The notes: generated by a model from the letters alone, not told the origin. A stretch of 17,289 bases of DNA from Cytophagaceae bacterium (GCA_947464365.1 CANHWS010000037.1:1-17289), one strand, 5' to 3'. Shown: positions 6,356-14,607, numbered from the stretch's first letter. Program-made: numbers and translations.

Positions 6356-8656
6356 TTGGCTTCCGCATCTTCCACTTACGCACGTATCATTCTCTGGTTC
6401 TGGATAGGGCTGGTGTTGCTGATCATCGGCAATATTCTGTTTTTCTGGTCCGTATCTGTGGACTTATTTGGCCTCTTCGGGGCCTTCCCGAGCACGGACA
6501 AATTGCTTAATCCTAAGAGTGAGCTAGCAACCGAAATCATCAGCGAGGACAATAAAGTAATTGGCAAGTTTTTCCACGAAAACCGCACGGCCGTCAAGTA
6601 CGAGGGCATATCGGGCAATGTGATCAAGGCCCTATACGCTACCGAGGACATCCGGTTTGACGAACATAGTGGCATAGACTTAGGGGGTATTTTGGGTTTG
6701 TTCTGGTCGGCCCTGCAGGGTAAACCCCGTGGAGGTAGCACACTGACACAGCAGCTGGCCAAAAACTTGTATGATACACGTGCCGAAGAATTGGGCGGAC
6801 ATCTGAGCGGAGTACCTGGCGTAGGCCTTGGCATCATTAAGGCCAAGGAGTGGATTGTGGCCATTCGGCTCGAGCGGTCCTACTCCAAAAAGGAAATCCT
6901 GACGATGTACCTCAACACAGTGCACTTTGGGTCCAATGCGTTTGGGCTAACCGTAGCTGCCAAGACGTTTTTCAATACAAAACCAGATGCCTTAACCGTC
7001 GAACAAGCAGCCCTCCTGGTCGGTATGCTGAAAGGCCCCTCGCAATACAGCCCCGTCTATCGGAAGGAGCGAGCCCTCGGTAGGCGTAACGTCGTGCTGG
7101 ACCAAATGCGTCGGTATGATTTCCTGTCCGATGAAGAGGCCGAAAGGCTCAAAGCCACCCCTATTACGCTCAACTATAATGTTGAGTCACACAATGACGG
7201 AACCGCAACCTACTTCAGAGGTGAGGTAAAGAAGGAACTTGCAACTCTGTGCAAAGAGCAGCACCTAGACCTTTATACAGATGGGCTCAAGATCTACACT
7301 ACCATCAATAGCAACATCCAAAAGGCAGCAGAGGCAGCCGTGGCCAAGCACATGCGCAAACAGCAGGCTGATTTTGACAAGTACTGGAGTGGCCGCAATC
7401 CTTGGTGTGACGAAGATGGTAAAGAGATCAAAGATTTCATTGTTAATGCTGCTAAACGGTCTGATCGGTATCGGCAGCTGGTCCAGGACCTAGATGGGGA
7501 CAAGGAGGCTGCTTGGAAGGTAATGAATACCAAGGTCAAGATGCACGTCTTTAGCTGGGCAAGCGATACAGGCGTTTATAAATACTTCAGCCCGGTCGAT
7601 AGCATAGCCTATTACAAACACTTCTTGCATAGCGGCCTGCTGAGTCTGGATCCGCATACAGGACAGATCAAGGCATGGGTTGGTGGCATCACCTATAAGT
7701 ACTTCAAATACGACCACGTGCGGCAAGGCAAACGCCAGCCTGGCTCCTCATTTAAGCCAATATTGTACGCCACCTGTATCGAGAACGGCTTTGGGCCTTG
7801 CCACGAGATGGTGGATGCGCCCGTGACGTTCCATAATGATGACAACAATACCGATTGGACCCCTAAGAACAGCGATGGTGTCTATACTGGCGAACGCATG
7901 TCGCTCCGGAAGGCCATGGCCCAGTCCATCAACTCGGTTGCGGCAGGAATGCTGAAGCAAGTCGGCATACCACCAGTGATAGACATGGCCAAACGCCTAG
8001 GGATCGTCAGTATTATTGACCCCGTGCCACCACTGATTTTAGGCGCTAGCGATGTTTCGTTATATGAGCTGGTAGGGGCCTATGCGACCTTCGTCAACCA
8101 TGGTCAGTACATCAAACCGATTTTCCTCAAACGTGTGGAAGACAAAAACGGTAACGTAATCCGGAACTTCATCCCCGAGCGTCGCGATGCGATTTCGCCT
8201 ACCGTTGCCTATACGATGGTGCACATGCTAAAGGGTGCCACAACCGAACGAAACGGAACTGCTCTAGGTCTATACCGCCTTGGCAAAACACTAATCGGCA
8301 ACGAGGTTGGCGCCAAAACCGGCACAACCAGCAACTATTCGGACGGATGGTTCGTTGGCTGCACACGGGACTTGGTGACTGGTATCTGGGTCGGTGGGGA
8401 TGATCGGTCGATCCACTTTCGGTCCAGCAACCTAGGCCAAGGTGCCCGCATGGCTATGCCAATCTGGAGCTACTTTATGGACTCGGTTTATGCCAACCCT
8501 GCGACAGGAGTAACCAAAGGCCCCTTTGAAAAACCATTAGGATTTGACGAACAGCTCAACTGCGCAGAGCTAAAACGTCAGGATCTAGATACCGATACCG
8601 CTGGCAAGAACACGTACCAAGCCCCCCAACCGAAGGATCTCAAGGACGAATTCTAG
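6356..8656 (+). CDS. mrcA: class A penicillin-binding protein (PBP1A-like transglycosylase/transpeptidase)
   Basis: Bifunctional peptidoglycan synthase anchored in the inner membrane. It polymerises lipid II and cross-links stem peptides. A single N-terminal transmembrane segment (about 11-33) is followed by a GT51 glycosyltransferase domain: ATEDIRFDEHSGID with catalytic Glu97, RGGSTLTQQLAKNL (125-138) and RLERSYSKKEILTMYLN. The transpeptidase domain has SSFK with nucleophile Ser464, SIN at 524-526 and KTGT starting at Lys654. An insert of about 100 residues, rich in Lys and aromatic residues, separates the two domains. Length is 766 residues, usual for Bacteroidota PBP1A. An in-frame stop at 6290-6292 excludes a longer start and no ATG lies between it and the membrane segment, so TTG 6356 (ASASSTYAR) is the best start. 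It heads the plus-strand block, ahead of the coiled-coil and zapA division genes. Confidence 0.95.
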   Translation: MASASSTYARIILWFWIGLVLLIIGNILFFWSVSVDLFGLFGAFPSTDKLLNPKSELATEIISEDNKVIGKFFHENRTAVKYEGISGNVIKALYATEDIRFDEHSGIDLGGILGLFWSALQGKPRGGSTLTQQLAKNLYDTRAEELGGHLSGVPGVGLGIIKAKEWIVAIRLERSYSKKEILTMYLNTVHFGSNAFGLTVAAKTFFNTKPDALTVEQAALLVGMLKGPSQYSPVYRKERALGRRNVVLDQMRRYDFLSDEEAERLKATPITLNYNVESHNDGTATYFRGEVKKELATLCKEQHLDLYTDGLKIYTTINSNIQKAAEAAVAKHMRKQQADFDKYWSGRNPWCDEDGKEIKDFIVNAAKRSDRYRQLVQDLDGDKEAAWKVMNTKVKMHVFSWASDTGVYKYFSPVDSIAYYKHFLHSGLLSLDPHTGQIKAWVGGITYKYFKYDHVRQGKRQPGSSFKPILYATCIENGFGPCHEMVDAPVTFHNDDNNTDWTPKNSDGVYTGERMSLRKAMAQSINSVAAGMLKQVGIPPVIDMAKRLGIVSIIDPVPPLILGASDVSLYELVGAYATFVNHGQYIKPIFLKRVEDKNGNVIRNFIPERRDAISPTVAYTMVHMLKGATTERNGTALGLYRLGKTLIGNEVGAKTGTTSNYSDGWFVGCTRDLVTGIWVGGDDRSIHFRSSNLGQGARMAMPIWSYFMDSVYANPATGVTKGPFEKPLGFDEQLNCAELKRQDLDTDTAGKNTYQAPQPKDLKDEF

Positions 8657-8658
8657 CC

Positions 8659-8666
8659 TACCTTTG
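8659..8666 (+). promoter_or_regulatory. candidate -7 box for the coiled-coil/zapA unit
   Basis: TACCTTTG matches the Bacteroidota -7 consensus TAnnTTTG exactly. It starts two bases after the PBP stop codon. A transcript from it would have a leader of about 100 bases before ATG 8776. No TTTG is present at the usual upstream distance, so the support is weak. Confidence 0.28.
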
Positions 8667-8775
8667 TGGTTGGCTGGTCTGGACAGGACTTGGTTTCGTA
8701 CCATACTGAAAAGCAAGCTATACTTCAATCATTACCCTACCCACGACTACTCCCTCCCTCGACATTATCCTATTT

Positions 8776-9084
8776 ATGAGCACTCCATCGTCCCACCAGG
8801 CACTCCGGAACCAGGTCACGCAGCTGAGCCAAAAAGTGCAGCTATTGGCCGAGGCCTATCGGCACCTGCGGACCGAGCTTGGCATCGCTGACAAGGAGCG
8901 CCATGACCTCCAGCAGCAACTCGACACCCAACGCGAGAAGGTCCGGGACTTTCAAAAGCAAATCAAATTTAATACTATTGCATCCACGTTGGCCTCTCCG
9001 GATGCCGACGCCGACATGTTGCGGTCCAGACTGGACGACTACATCAAGGAGATTGACGCCTGCATTGCCTATCTGCAACAGTAG
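8776..9084 (+). CDS. small coiled-coil protein encoded beside zapA
   Basis: A 102-residue cytoplasmic protein with no signal peptide or membrane segment. Residues about 8-64 form one long predicted coiled coil with leucines and other hydrophobics at heptad-like spacing (LRNQVTQLSQKVQLLAEAY, then a Glu/Lys/Gln-rich stretch). The C-terminal part ends in LRSRLDDYIKEIDACIAYLQ, a motif I associate with the small gene that commonly precedes zapA in Bacteroidota. The stop codon is 91 bases before zapA on the same strand. Size and architecture resemble ZapB-type Z-ring accessory coiled coils, but I see no specific ZapB sequence signature. A division role is inferred from context alone. The start at ATG 8776 gives a full coil and has no SD-like sequence. 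Confidence 0.8.
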   Translation: MSTPSSHQALRNQVTQLSQKVQLLAEAYRHLRTELGIADKERHDLQQQLDTQREKVRDFQKQIKFNTIASTLASPDADADMLRSRLDDYIKEIDACIAYLQQ

Positions 9085-9175
9085 CTTAGGTATGCACGCC
9101 GAACCACACTGCCCCCAATATTGAGCCTTCAGAATCCTAATACAGGACAACCCAAATCACTATCCCCAAACGACC

Positions 9176-9472
9176 ATGGCACTGCAGCAGGTGATGATCA
9201 AAATCAAGATCGCAGACCGTGAGTACCCGATACGTGTGGAAGCTCATGAAGAGGCCGTAGTGCGCGAGGCAGGCCGTCTGCTAAACGAAAGTGTTAACGC
9301 TTACAAAGAGCGTTTCAAGATACATGACAAACAAGATCTGTTGGCAATGGTGGCGTTTGATACCGTCATCGATAAGCTGCTGACAGAGCAAAGGTTCACC
9401 CAGCAAGAGCAGTCCCTAAGCCAAGACATCTCGCACCTAGACAAGGTGTTGACTGATGCCCTGAAGCCCTAG
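9176..9472 (+). CDS. zapA: cell division protein ZapA
   Basis: A 98-residue member of the ZapA family, which binds FtsZ and promotes bundling of protofilaments at midcell. The N-terminal globular part has the typical IKIKIADREYPIRVEAHEE pattern, followed by VVREAGRLLNESVNAYKERF. The middle DLLAMVAFDTVIDKL segment is characteristic of Bacteroidota ZapA, and the C-terminal helix (about 60-95) is the dimerising coiled coil. Length fits the family (about 95-110). ATG 9176 lies directly before the conserved N-terminus; no SD is visible. It follows the small coiled-coil gene, as in other Bacteroidota. The stop codon TAG (9470-9472) touches the first base pair of the long-range stem of the downstream candidate RNA, so 3'-end formation of the zapA mRNA and folding of that RNA are probably linked. 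Confidence 0.92.
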   Translation: MALQQVMIKIKIADREYPIRVEAHEEAVVREAGRLLNESVNAYKERFKIHDKQDLLAMVAFDTVIDKLLTEQRFTQQEQSLSQDISHLDKVLTDALKP

Positions 9473-9640
9473 GCTGACCTAAAACGCTGCTGGTACTCGC
9501 ACGATGAGTAACGGTGGACAAGCAAAGGTGCCAAAAGGGCACTAGGACAAGCCTAGCTTTATGCAGGCCTGTTGTCATGTACGGATACACGATCGTTGAG
9601 CAGCGTCTCCGATAATGATGACAATGTTGTTTGGTCAGCC
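9472..9640 (+). ncRNA. candidate structured RNA between zapA and rny (possible 6S RNA)
   Basis: The sequence shows two nested, perfect long-range stems: GGCTGACC (9472-9479) with GGTCAGCC (9633-9640), and ACGCTGCT (9484-9491) with AGCAGCGT (9599-9606). Between the stems lies a strongly asymmetric bubble whose 3' side (9607-9632) includes GATAATG. Inside the inner stem there are two alternatives: ACGAT/ATCGT (9501-9505/9592-9596) extending a rod, or local hairpins TACTC/GAGTA (9494-9510), GTGCC/GGCAC (9528-9542) and TAGG/CCTA (9543-9555). A rod with a bubble at about 170 nt fits the general design of 6S RNA, which also lies after zapA in many bacteria. That identification is inference. A cis-acting rny leader is the alternative. 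No credible ORF fits here. Confidence 0.5.
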
Positions 9641-9645
9641 ATGGA

Positions 9646-9679
9646 CTGGCACAGACCCTATCTGAGGAGATGTGTGCAG
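9646..9679 (+). other. second stem-loop in the rny leader
   Basis: CTG-g-CACA (9646-9653) pairs with TGTGCAG (9673-9679), seven pairs with one bulged G. The inner ATCT/AGAT (9660-9671) closes on GAGG. It lies six bases after the candidate RNA's closing stem and 94 bases before rny. It could be part of the rny 5' leader or a 3'-end structure of the candidate RNA. The 93 bases after it (9680-9772) show nothing I can name. Confidence 0.35.
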
Positions 9680-9772
9680 CTGTCGGGGACCCTTTCAGTC
9701 AAGGATTTTTGGCTGAGCCTTTGCGATCTGGGGTTATTCATCGCCTTCACAACATCCTGATTACCAAGACTA

Positions 9773-11365
9773 ATGGATTTTATCACCATCATTTACATCG
9801 TCGGAGGCCTAGTAGCAGGCATCGGTGCTGGCTACATGATAGCCAACAGCGCCGTCCGCAAAACGAATGACAAGGTAGAGGCAGACGCCAAAACCCTCCT
9901 CGACCAGGCCAAACTACAGGCCGAAACCATCAAGAAAGAAGCCACTGCCGAAGCCGAGATCACCAAAAAAACCCGCATGCTCGAAGCCAAAGAGCACTGG
10001 CAAAAAATGAAAGCCGAAGCCGAGGACGAGGCCCAAAAACGTCGTAACGCAATCAGCCAAGAGGACATCAAGATCAAAGCCGAGCGCAAGGATCTTGACA
10101 AAACCAAAGAGCAGCTCAAACGCAAAGAAGACGAGCTAGATAGCGCCACCGAACAGGTCAAGGCACAGCAAGATCAGATCGCTAAAAAGCGTGAGGACAT
10201 CGAGAAACTGCGCCAAGAACAAGTCACTAAACTAGAAAAAGTTGCTGGCCTAACCGCCGAGCAAGCCCGCGAGCAGATCATCGAGGCCCTACGCCAAGAG
10301 GCCACACTAAAGGCTTCGTCCTACGTCAAGGACATTGTCGAAGAAGCCAAGCTGACTGCCACCAAGGATGCACGCAAAGTTGTTCTGGACACCATCCAGC
10401 GCACCGCAACCGAGCACGCCATCGAGAATTGTGTATCTGTTTTCAATATTGAAAGCGACGAAATTAAAGGCAAAATCATTGGCCGCGAAGGGCGTAATAT
10501 CCGCACCCTAGAAGCTGCTACTGGTGTCGAGATCATCGTCGATGACACCCCAGAGGCCATCATTATTTCGGGTTTTGACCCTGTTCGCCGCGAAATCTGC
10601 CGTTTGTCGCTTCACCGTTTAGTGCAAGACGGACGTATCCACCCTGCCCGCATTGAGGAGGTTGTGGCCAAGACACGCAAGGACATCGAACACGAAATAG
10701 TTGAAATCGGCGAAAAGACCGCCATCGACCTTGGAATCCATGGTTTGCACCCCGAGCTGATCCGGATGGTAGGCCGTATGCGCTACCGCAGCAGCTATGG
10801 TCAGAACCTTTTGCAACACAGCCGCGAAGTAGCCAAAATGTGCGCCACCATGGCTGCCGAACTCGGCCTCAACACCAAACTAGCCAAGCGTGCAGGCCTC
10901 CTACATGACATTGGAAAGGTATGGCCAGAAGAGCCCGAATTGCCGCACGCCCTCCTCGGTATGGAGTTGGCCCAGAAGTACAAAGAGCACCCTGAAGTCG
11001 TGAACGCCATCGGCGCCCACCACGACGAGATCGAGATGACCTCACTCATTTCGCCTATCATCCAGGCCTGCGATGCCATCAGTGGTGCCCGCCCTGGTGC
11101 CCGCCGCGAAGTGACCGAAAGCTACCTCAAACGCTTGCGTGACCTCGAAACACTTGCTGGTGCGTTCGACGGTGTGAACCAAGCCTTTGCGATTCAGGCT
11201 GGCCGTGAGCTCCGAATCGTTGTTGATGCCGAGCGTGTTACGGACGAAAGCAGCAGCATGTTGGCCTTCCAGATCTCCCAAAAGATCGAAAAAGAAATGC
11301 AATACCCTGGCCAAATCAAGGTCACGGTCATCCGCGAGATGCGCTCAGTAGCCTACGCTAAGTAG
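9773..11365 (+). CDS. rny: ribonuclease Y
   Basis: Membrane-anchored endoribonuclease that starts mRNA decay. The 530 residues show the full family order. An N-terminal membrane helix (about 3-24, IIYIVGGLVAGIGAGYMIA) is followed by a long charged coiled coil rich in Ala, Lys and Glu (about 30-190). Next is a KH RNA-binding domain with GREGRN at 237-242 inside SDEIKGKIIGREGRN. The HD phosphohydrolase domain has LLHDIGKV with His378-Asp379, and GAHHDE with His416, His417 and Asp418. The C-terminal RELRIVVDAERVTDE and the final KVTVIREMRSVAYAK are also standard. Start ATG 9773 directly precedes the membrane helix. The gene is preceded by about 300 nt of structured non-coding sequence and followed by an intrinsic terminator, so it is likely the last gene of its unit. 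Confidence 0.97.
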   Translation: MDFITIIYIVGGLVAGIGAGYMIANSAVRKTNDKVEADAKTLLDQAKLQAETIKKEATAEAEITKKTRMLEAKEHWQKMKAEAEDEAQKRRNAISQEDIKIKAERKDLDKTKEQLKRKEDELDSATEQVKAQQDQIAKKREDIEKLRQEQVTKLEKVAGLTAEQAREQIIEALRQEATLKASSYVKDIVEEAKLTATKDARKVVLDTIQRTATEHAIENCVSVFNIESDEIKGKIIGREGRNIRTLEAATGVEIIVDDTPEAIIISGFDPVRREICRLSLHRLVQDGRIHPARIEEVVAKTRKDIEHEIVEIGEKTAIDLGIHGLHPELIRMVGRMRYRSSYGQNLLQHSREVAKMCATMAAELGLNTKLAKRAGLLHDIGKVWPEEPELPHALLGMELAQKYKEHPEVVNAIGAHHDEIEMTSLISPIIQACDAISGARPGARREVTESYLKRLRDLETLAGAFDGVNQAFAIQAGRELRIVVDAERVTDESSSMLAFQISQKIEKEMQYPGQIKVTVIREMRSVAYAK

Positions 11366-11428
11366 TCATAATGATCGCAGGAAGGCACCTTTTCAGGCAG
11401 CTTCCGTATCTATCCGAATTCATGCAAG

Positions 11429-11464
11429 GCGCCACCTATGACAAATGGGTGGCGCTTTTGTTTT
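11429..11464 (+). terminator. intrinsic terminator of rny
   Basis: GCGCCACC (11429-11436) pairs perfectly with GGTGGCGC (11448-11455), an 8-bp GC-rich stem with an 11-base loop. TTTTGTTTT follows directly (11456-11464). This is a textbook Rho-independent terminator, 64 bases after the rny stop codon on the same strand. Confidence 0.88.
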
Positions 11465-11656
11465 GCTGCACCATCAGTATAAAATCTGAGCCTGCTGCCC
11501 CTGCAAACAAGGCCAAATTCCGACCAAGGACCATAAGAGCCATATTGGGCTATATCAGCATGGTGACTTCGGTGCCCGCTTATCTGCTGCTTGTTGAAGG
11601 ATGAAGCCTAAGTATCCTACCGATTAACAATTGCATTTAGGCGACGAATTGACTAA

Positions 11657-11683
11657 TTGACCTGTCAGGCATGGTTACCTTTA
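11657..11683 (+). promoter_or_regulatory. candidate promoter of the secreted T9SS-substrate gene
   Basis: TACCTTTA (11676-11683) matches seven of eight positions of TAnnTTTG, and TTG (11657-11659) lies 16 bases upstream as a -33-like element. It would start transcription near 11690, about 50 bases before ATG 11739. The spacing is shorter than the roughly 19 bases usual for this phylum, so confidence is limited. Confidence 0.35.
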
Positions 11684-11738
11684 GGGCATCCAGCGTATCC
11701 ATTGCTTTCGTAATCGAGTCTTGTCCCTTCGAACCTGA

Positions 11739-14528
11739 ATGAATCAATACATAAAATTTATTGCAGTGCTCGGATGTTGTTTAACCGGATTTGTCGGGCA
11801 AACCTTTGGCCAAAAAGCCATCTACATGGACCGCACCAACTCCATCTTACAACCTGGAATCATCAATTCCACAAGGCTTCATCGGGATACGCTCTACATT
11901 GCAGGTATCGAGGGTCTGCAAGTCCATGAGCCCAGCACCAACTATTGGCGCAATCTGACCCCAGCTAGCAGCCTAGACCCTGCAAAACCATGGCAGATTG
12001 CCTATCAGTCCGCCCATGATACACAGGGAAACCTCTGGCTCAGCACCATGCTCGGTGCCTTTACAACAACTAACTTTACCCATTCGGGGCTTTTTCGCTA
12101 TAGCAAAACGACAGGGATTTGGGACAATGATATCGACTCTACGATACCTATCCCAGAGCAATTTCAGGCACTAGTTATTAGCCCACGATCGAACGGTGAT
12201 CTGGCCATATCGAACTGGTACTATCGCGTTAGCCTCCGGAATGGCACATCAGGCGCCTATGCACACCTTAATCCTGCCATCGGGGTGCGTACTGACCAGG
12301 CGAGTGGGCTTCTGTTTGATCGGTTTGACAACCTCTATATCGGAACCAACTCAGGCCTTGGCTACCAACCGACCCCATCGACATGGGCTAACCTGAACAA
12401 CGTCGGTGGGCAGTTTGTTGGCTATGTTTTTCAGATGACACGCAAACCACGGACGGACACTATTTTTGCGGCCACTGGTGGTGGTTTGCTCAGCTTCGGA
12501 CCAAACCTGAGTAACATCAAGCTTCAGGAAGAGACCAACAGTGGCTACCCACTGCGGTTGCCTTGGGGCGCTAAGGGTGTAGGGTTTGACTCATTGGGCC
12601 GTAAGTGGATCGTCAGCTTTGACTCGATCATCGTAGATGGTTGTGATGGCATTCGGATGTATGACATTGGGCTACTTGGGGCTGGCGGCCCGCTCACAAT
12701 CGATAAATTTGGCAATAAATGGATCGCAAGTGGCTATGGTTTGATCAAATTCATCAACCTAGATGCTAAAATCAACGCCATCATCCCTGGGGGTGGGCCA
12801 GTTGCCTGCGTTGGCAACCTCAACCAGTTTCGGAGTGCGACAACCTTTATTTGCGATTCATTGGATACCTTTCATTGGGACTTTGGGGATGGCACACCTC
12901 TCGTGGCAGGCGAGAATACTTCGCATATCTATCGAACGGCCGGGCGGTACTTGGTTCGGCTCATCGTCCGCAACCGTGTGGGGGCCACTGATACCGCAAA
13001 GCTCAACCTCGATGTTCGTTCTAACACCCCTGCGGTGCCCAACCAAATCAACCAAACTGGTGCGGTGGATAGCCTTTGCAATGGTGTCCAAGGCCCTATG
13101 CTGATCACCAGCAACATCCCGACTGGTGATAGCACCGCTTGGTTCCTGAACGGTCAACGCCTCAGTAATTCTGGATTTCATAGGGCTACGGCACCAGGCC
13201 AATACATCCTCAGGACCTACTATTCGGTTTGCAATGGTGTCCAGTCAGCAGATGACACACTGGTAATATTGCCCCGCCTAGCTCCTCAAATCAGCAACCG
13301 AGGACTAGACACCATGCGGTTATGCAAACCAAATCAGACCTCGGTCTGGATTAAGGTCCGGAAGATCTCCGGATCGTTTGCCCCTGGAGGATCTTATGTC
13401 GTGGCTCGGACAGGTGTTCCTTTGTTCACAACCACTGCGGACTCCTTTCAGGCCAATACAAGTGGGACCTATAACATTCAGTTTGTTAACCAAGGCAACT
13501 ACTACTGCCCGACATCTAATGGCCTATCGGTTGTGGTTTTGGCCGATAGCCTACCCAGAAACTTGAGTCTAAGCCCAAGGGGTAGCCGTACAATCTGTGG
13601 GTCTGACTCCTTGACCCTCATCGTGAGCACAGGTGCCTATCATTACCGATGGTACCGTAACGGAAACATAGTCGGTAGTGGCCCACAGAATACTTTTGTG
13701 GCTAAATCTGCAGGTAATTACTCGGTTCGGGTTGCCTCTGCCGCTGGCTGCCAACAAACCTTGGCGGATTCCATCAGGATAACGCAAGACTTACAACCAA
13801 TTGCCCCTACCCTTTCGGGATCTGCTGTTGTCTGCCGAGGCGATTCGATTCCACTTACTGCCACCGTAGGGCCAGGGACCTACCAATGGTTGCGCAATGA
13901 TACCGTCATCAATGGTGCTACAACGGCTAGTTTATCAGTATCAATGCCAGGAAGGTACCAGTTCAGTGTGAGCACTGGTGGGGTCTGCAACTTTAGTACA
14001 ATCAGCTTGCCGATTAATGTGATACAACCTGCTTTGCCTGCTGTGCCGACAGTTACTGGACCAGTGGTGTTTTGCGATGGAGATGCCGCCTTGCTCCGCA
14101 CAGATAGCCTCCCTACCATTCGGTACACTTGGTATGAAGGTAACAATTTGGTAGTCGGTGCCAATGGACCTAGGCTCTTGGTTAGGCAAGCGGGTAGCTA
14201 TCGGGTGGCGGTAGCCTTGGCTCCTTGCCTGATCGATCAACGGTCTTTACCCCTAGTGGTGGTGGCCGAAGACTGCACCCCTCAAGAGCCTGAAACTTGG
14301 GTTTTGCCCAATGTAATCAGCCCGAATGCAGATGGCAAAAACGACGTCTTGGCATTTGACAAGGTGGGCTATGCCGTTGTGGTGTTTGATCGCTGGGGAC
14401 AGCAGGTGTTTAAGGCAGACCAATACGAAAACACCTGGGCTGCTGAGGGGCTGAGCGGTGGTACCTTCTTCTACCAACTGACCCGTGCTGGCAAGACCTA
14501 CCGTAGCTGGCTGCAAGTGCTGCGATAG
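11739..14528 (+). CDS. secreted multi-domain surface protein with T9SS type B (gliding-associated) C-terminal domain
   Basis: A 929-residue exported protein. Residues 1-24 form a signal peptide ending in GQTFG. Residues about 45-345 contain repeats of the form GNLWLST, DNLYIGTNSGLG, GRKWIVS and GNKWIASGYGL, similar to two-component-regulator propeller blades, so a beta-propeller is likely. A PKD domain follows (about 350-427) with FHWDFGDGTP and SHIYRTAGRYLVRLIV. Then come five Ig-like repeats whose leading cysteines are at 447, 529, 620, 699 and 779; the last three contain the clearest (Y/T)xWxxxNxxV-type strands. The end (about 853-929) has NVISPNADGKNDVL, FDRWGQQVF and a GGTFFYQL strand, the gliding motility-associated (CHU_C) domain used by type IX secretion type B substrates. 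It is therefore exported by T9SS to the cell surface or medium. The exact function (adhesin or envelope component) cannot be told from sequence. Confidence 0.88.
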   Translation: MNQYIKFIAVLGCCLTGFVGQTFGQKAIYMDRTNSILQPGIINSTRLHRDTLYIAGIEGLQVHEPSTNYWRNLTPASSLDPAKPWQIAYQSAHDTQGNLWLSTMLGAFTTTNFTHSGLFRYSKTTGIWDNDIDSTIPIPEQFQALVISPRSNGDLAISNWYYRVSLRNGTSGAYAHLNPAIGVRTDQASGLLFDRFDNLYIGTNSGLGYQPTPSTWANLNNVGGQFVGYVFQMTRKPRTDTIFAATGGGLLSFGPNLSNIKLQEETNSGYPLRLPWGAKGVGFDSLGRKWIVSFDSIIVDGCDGIRMYDIGLLGAGGPLTIDKFGNKWIASGYGLIKFINLDAKINAIIPGGGPVACVGNLNQFRSATTFICDSLDTFHWDFGDGTPLVAGENTSHIYRTAGRYLVRLIVRNRVGATDTAKLNLDVRSNTPAVPNQINQTGAVDSLCNGVQGPMLITSNIPTGDSTAWFLNGQRLSNSGFHRATAPGQYILRTYYSVCNGVQSADDTLVILPRLAPQISNRGLDTMRLCKPNQTSVWIKVRKISGSFAPGGSYVVARTGVPLFTTTADSFQANTSGTYNIQFVNQGNYYCPTSNGLSVVVLADSLPRNLSLSPRGSRTICGSDSLTLIVSTGAYHYRWYRNGNIVGSGPQNTFVAKSAGNYSVRVASAAGCQQTLADSIRITQDLQPIAPTLSGSAVVCRGDSIPLTATVGPGTYQWLRNDTVINGATTASLSVSMPGRYQFSVSTGGVCNFSTISLPINVIQPALPAVPTVTGPVVFCDGDAALLRTDSLPTIRYTWYEGNNLVVGANGPRLLVRQAGSYRVAVALAPCLIDQRSLPLVVVAEDCTPQEPETWVLPNVISPNADGKNDVLAFDKVGYAVVVFDRWGQQVFKADQYENTWAAEGLSGGTFFYQLTRAGKTYRSWLQVLR

Positions 14529-14607
14529 TCGATTGCTTGGCTAGTGGTTAGACCTTGTATGACCATCCGCAGATCGGCAGGTGGTGCTAGGTCCGTCCAA
14601 ATCGGTT

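Larger units (their letters stand above)
11366..11738. other. intergenic region after rny
   Basis: This 373-bp gap contains the rny terminator (11429-11464) and, near its right end, a candidate promoter for the secreted-protein gene. Between them (11465-11656) I see no gene, RNA or repeat. A 77-codon frame starting at 11371 crosses the terminator and looks like chance. Confidence 0.6.

Noticed and set aside
6126..6383. 85-codon minus-strand frame in the divergent gap.
   Set aside because: It runs antisense into the start of the PBP gene, resembles no family I know, and has composition expected of chance translation.
9528..9560. Tandem hairpins GTGCC/GGCAC and CTAGG/CCTAG followed by CTTT as a zapA terminator.
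   Set aside because: Stems are only 4-5 bp, share a base and are followed by just three T; they fit better as inner parts of the larger structured RNA.
9572..9760. 62-codon frame between zapA and rny.
   Set aside because: TTG start, no recognisable protein features, and it lies across the paired segments of the candidate structured RNA.
11371..11604. 77-codon frame after rny.
   Set aside because: It reads through the strong rny terminator and has no recognisable features.
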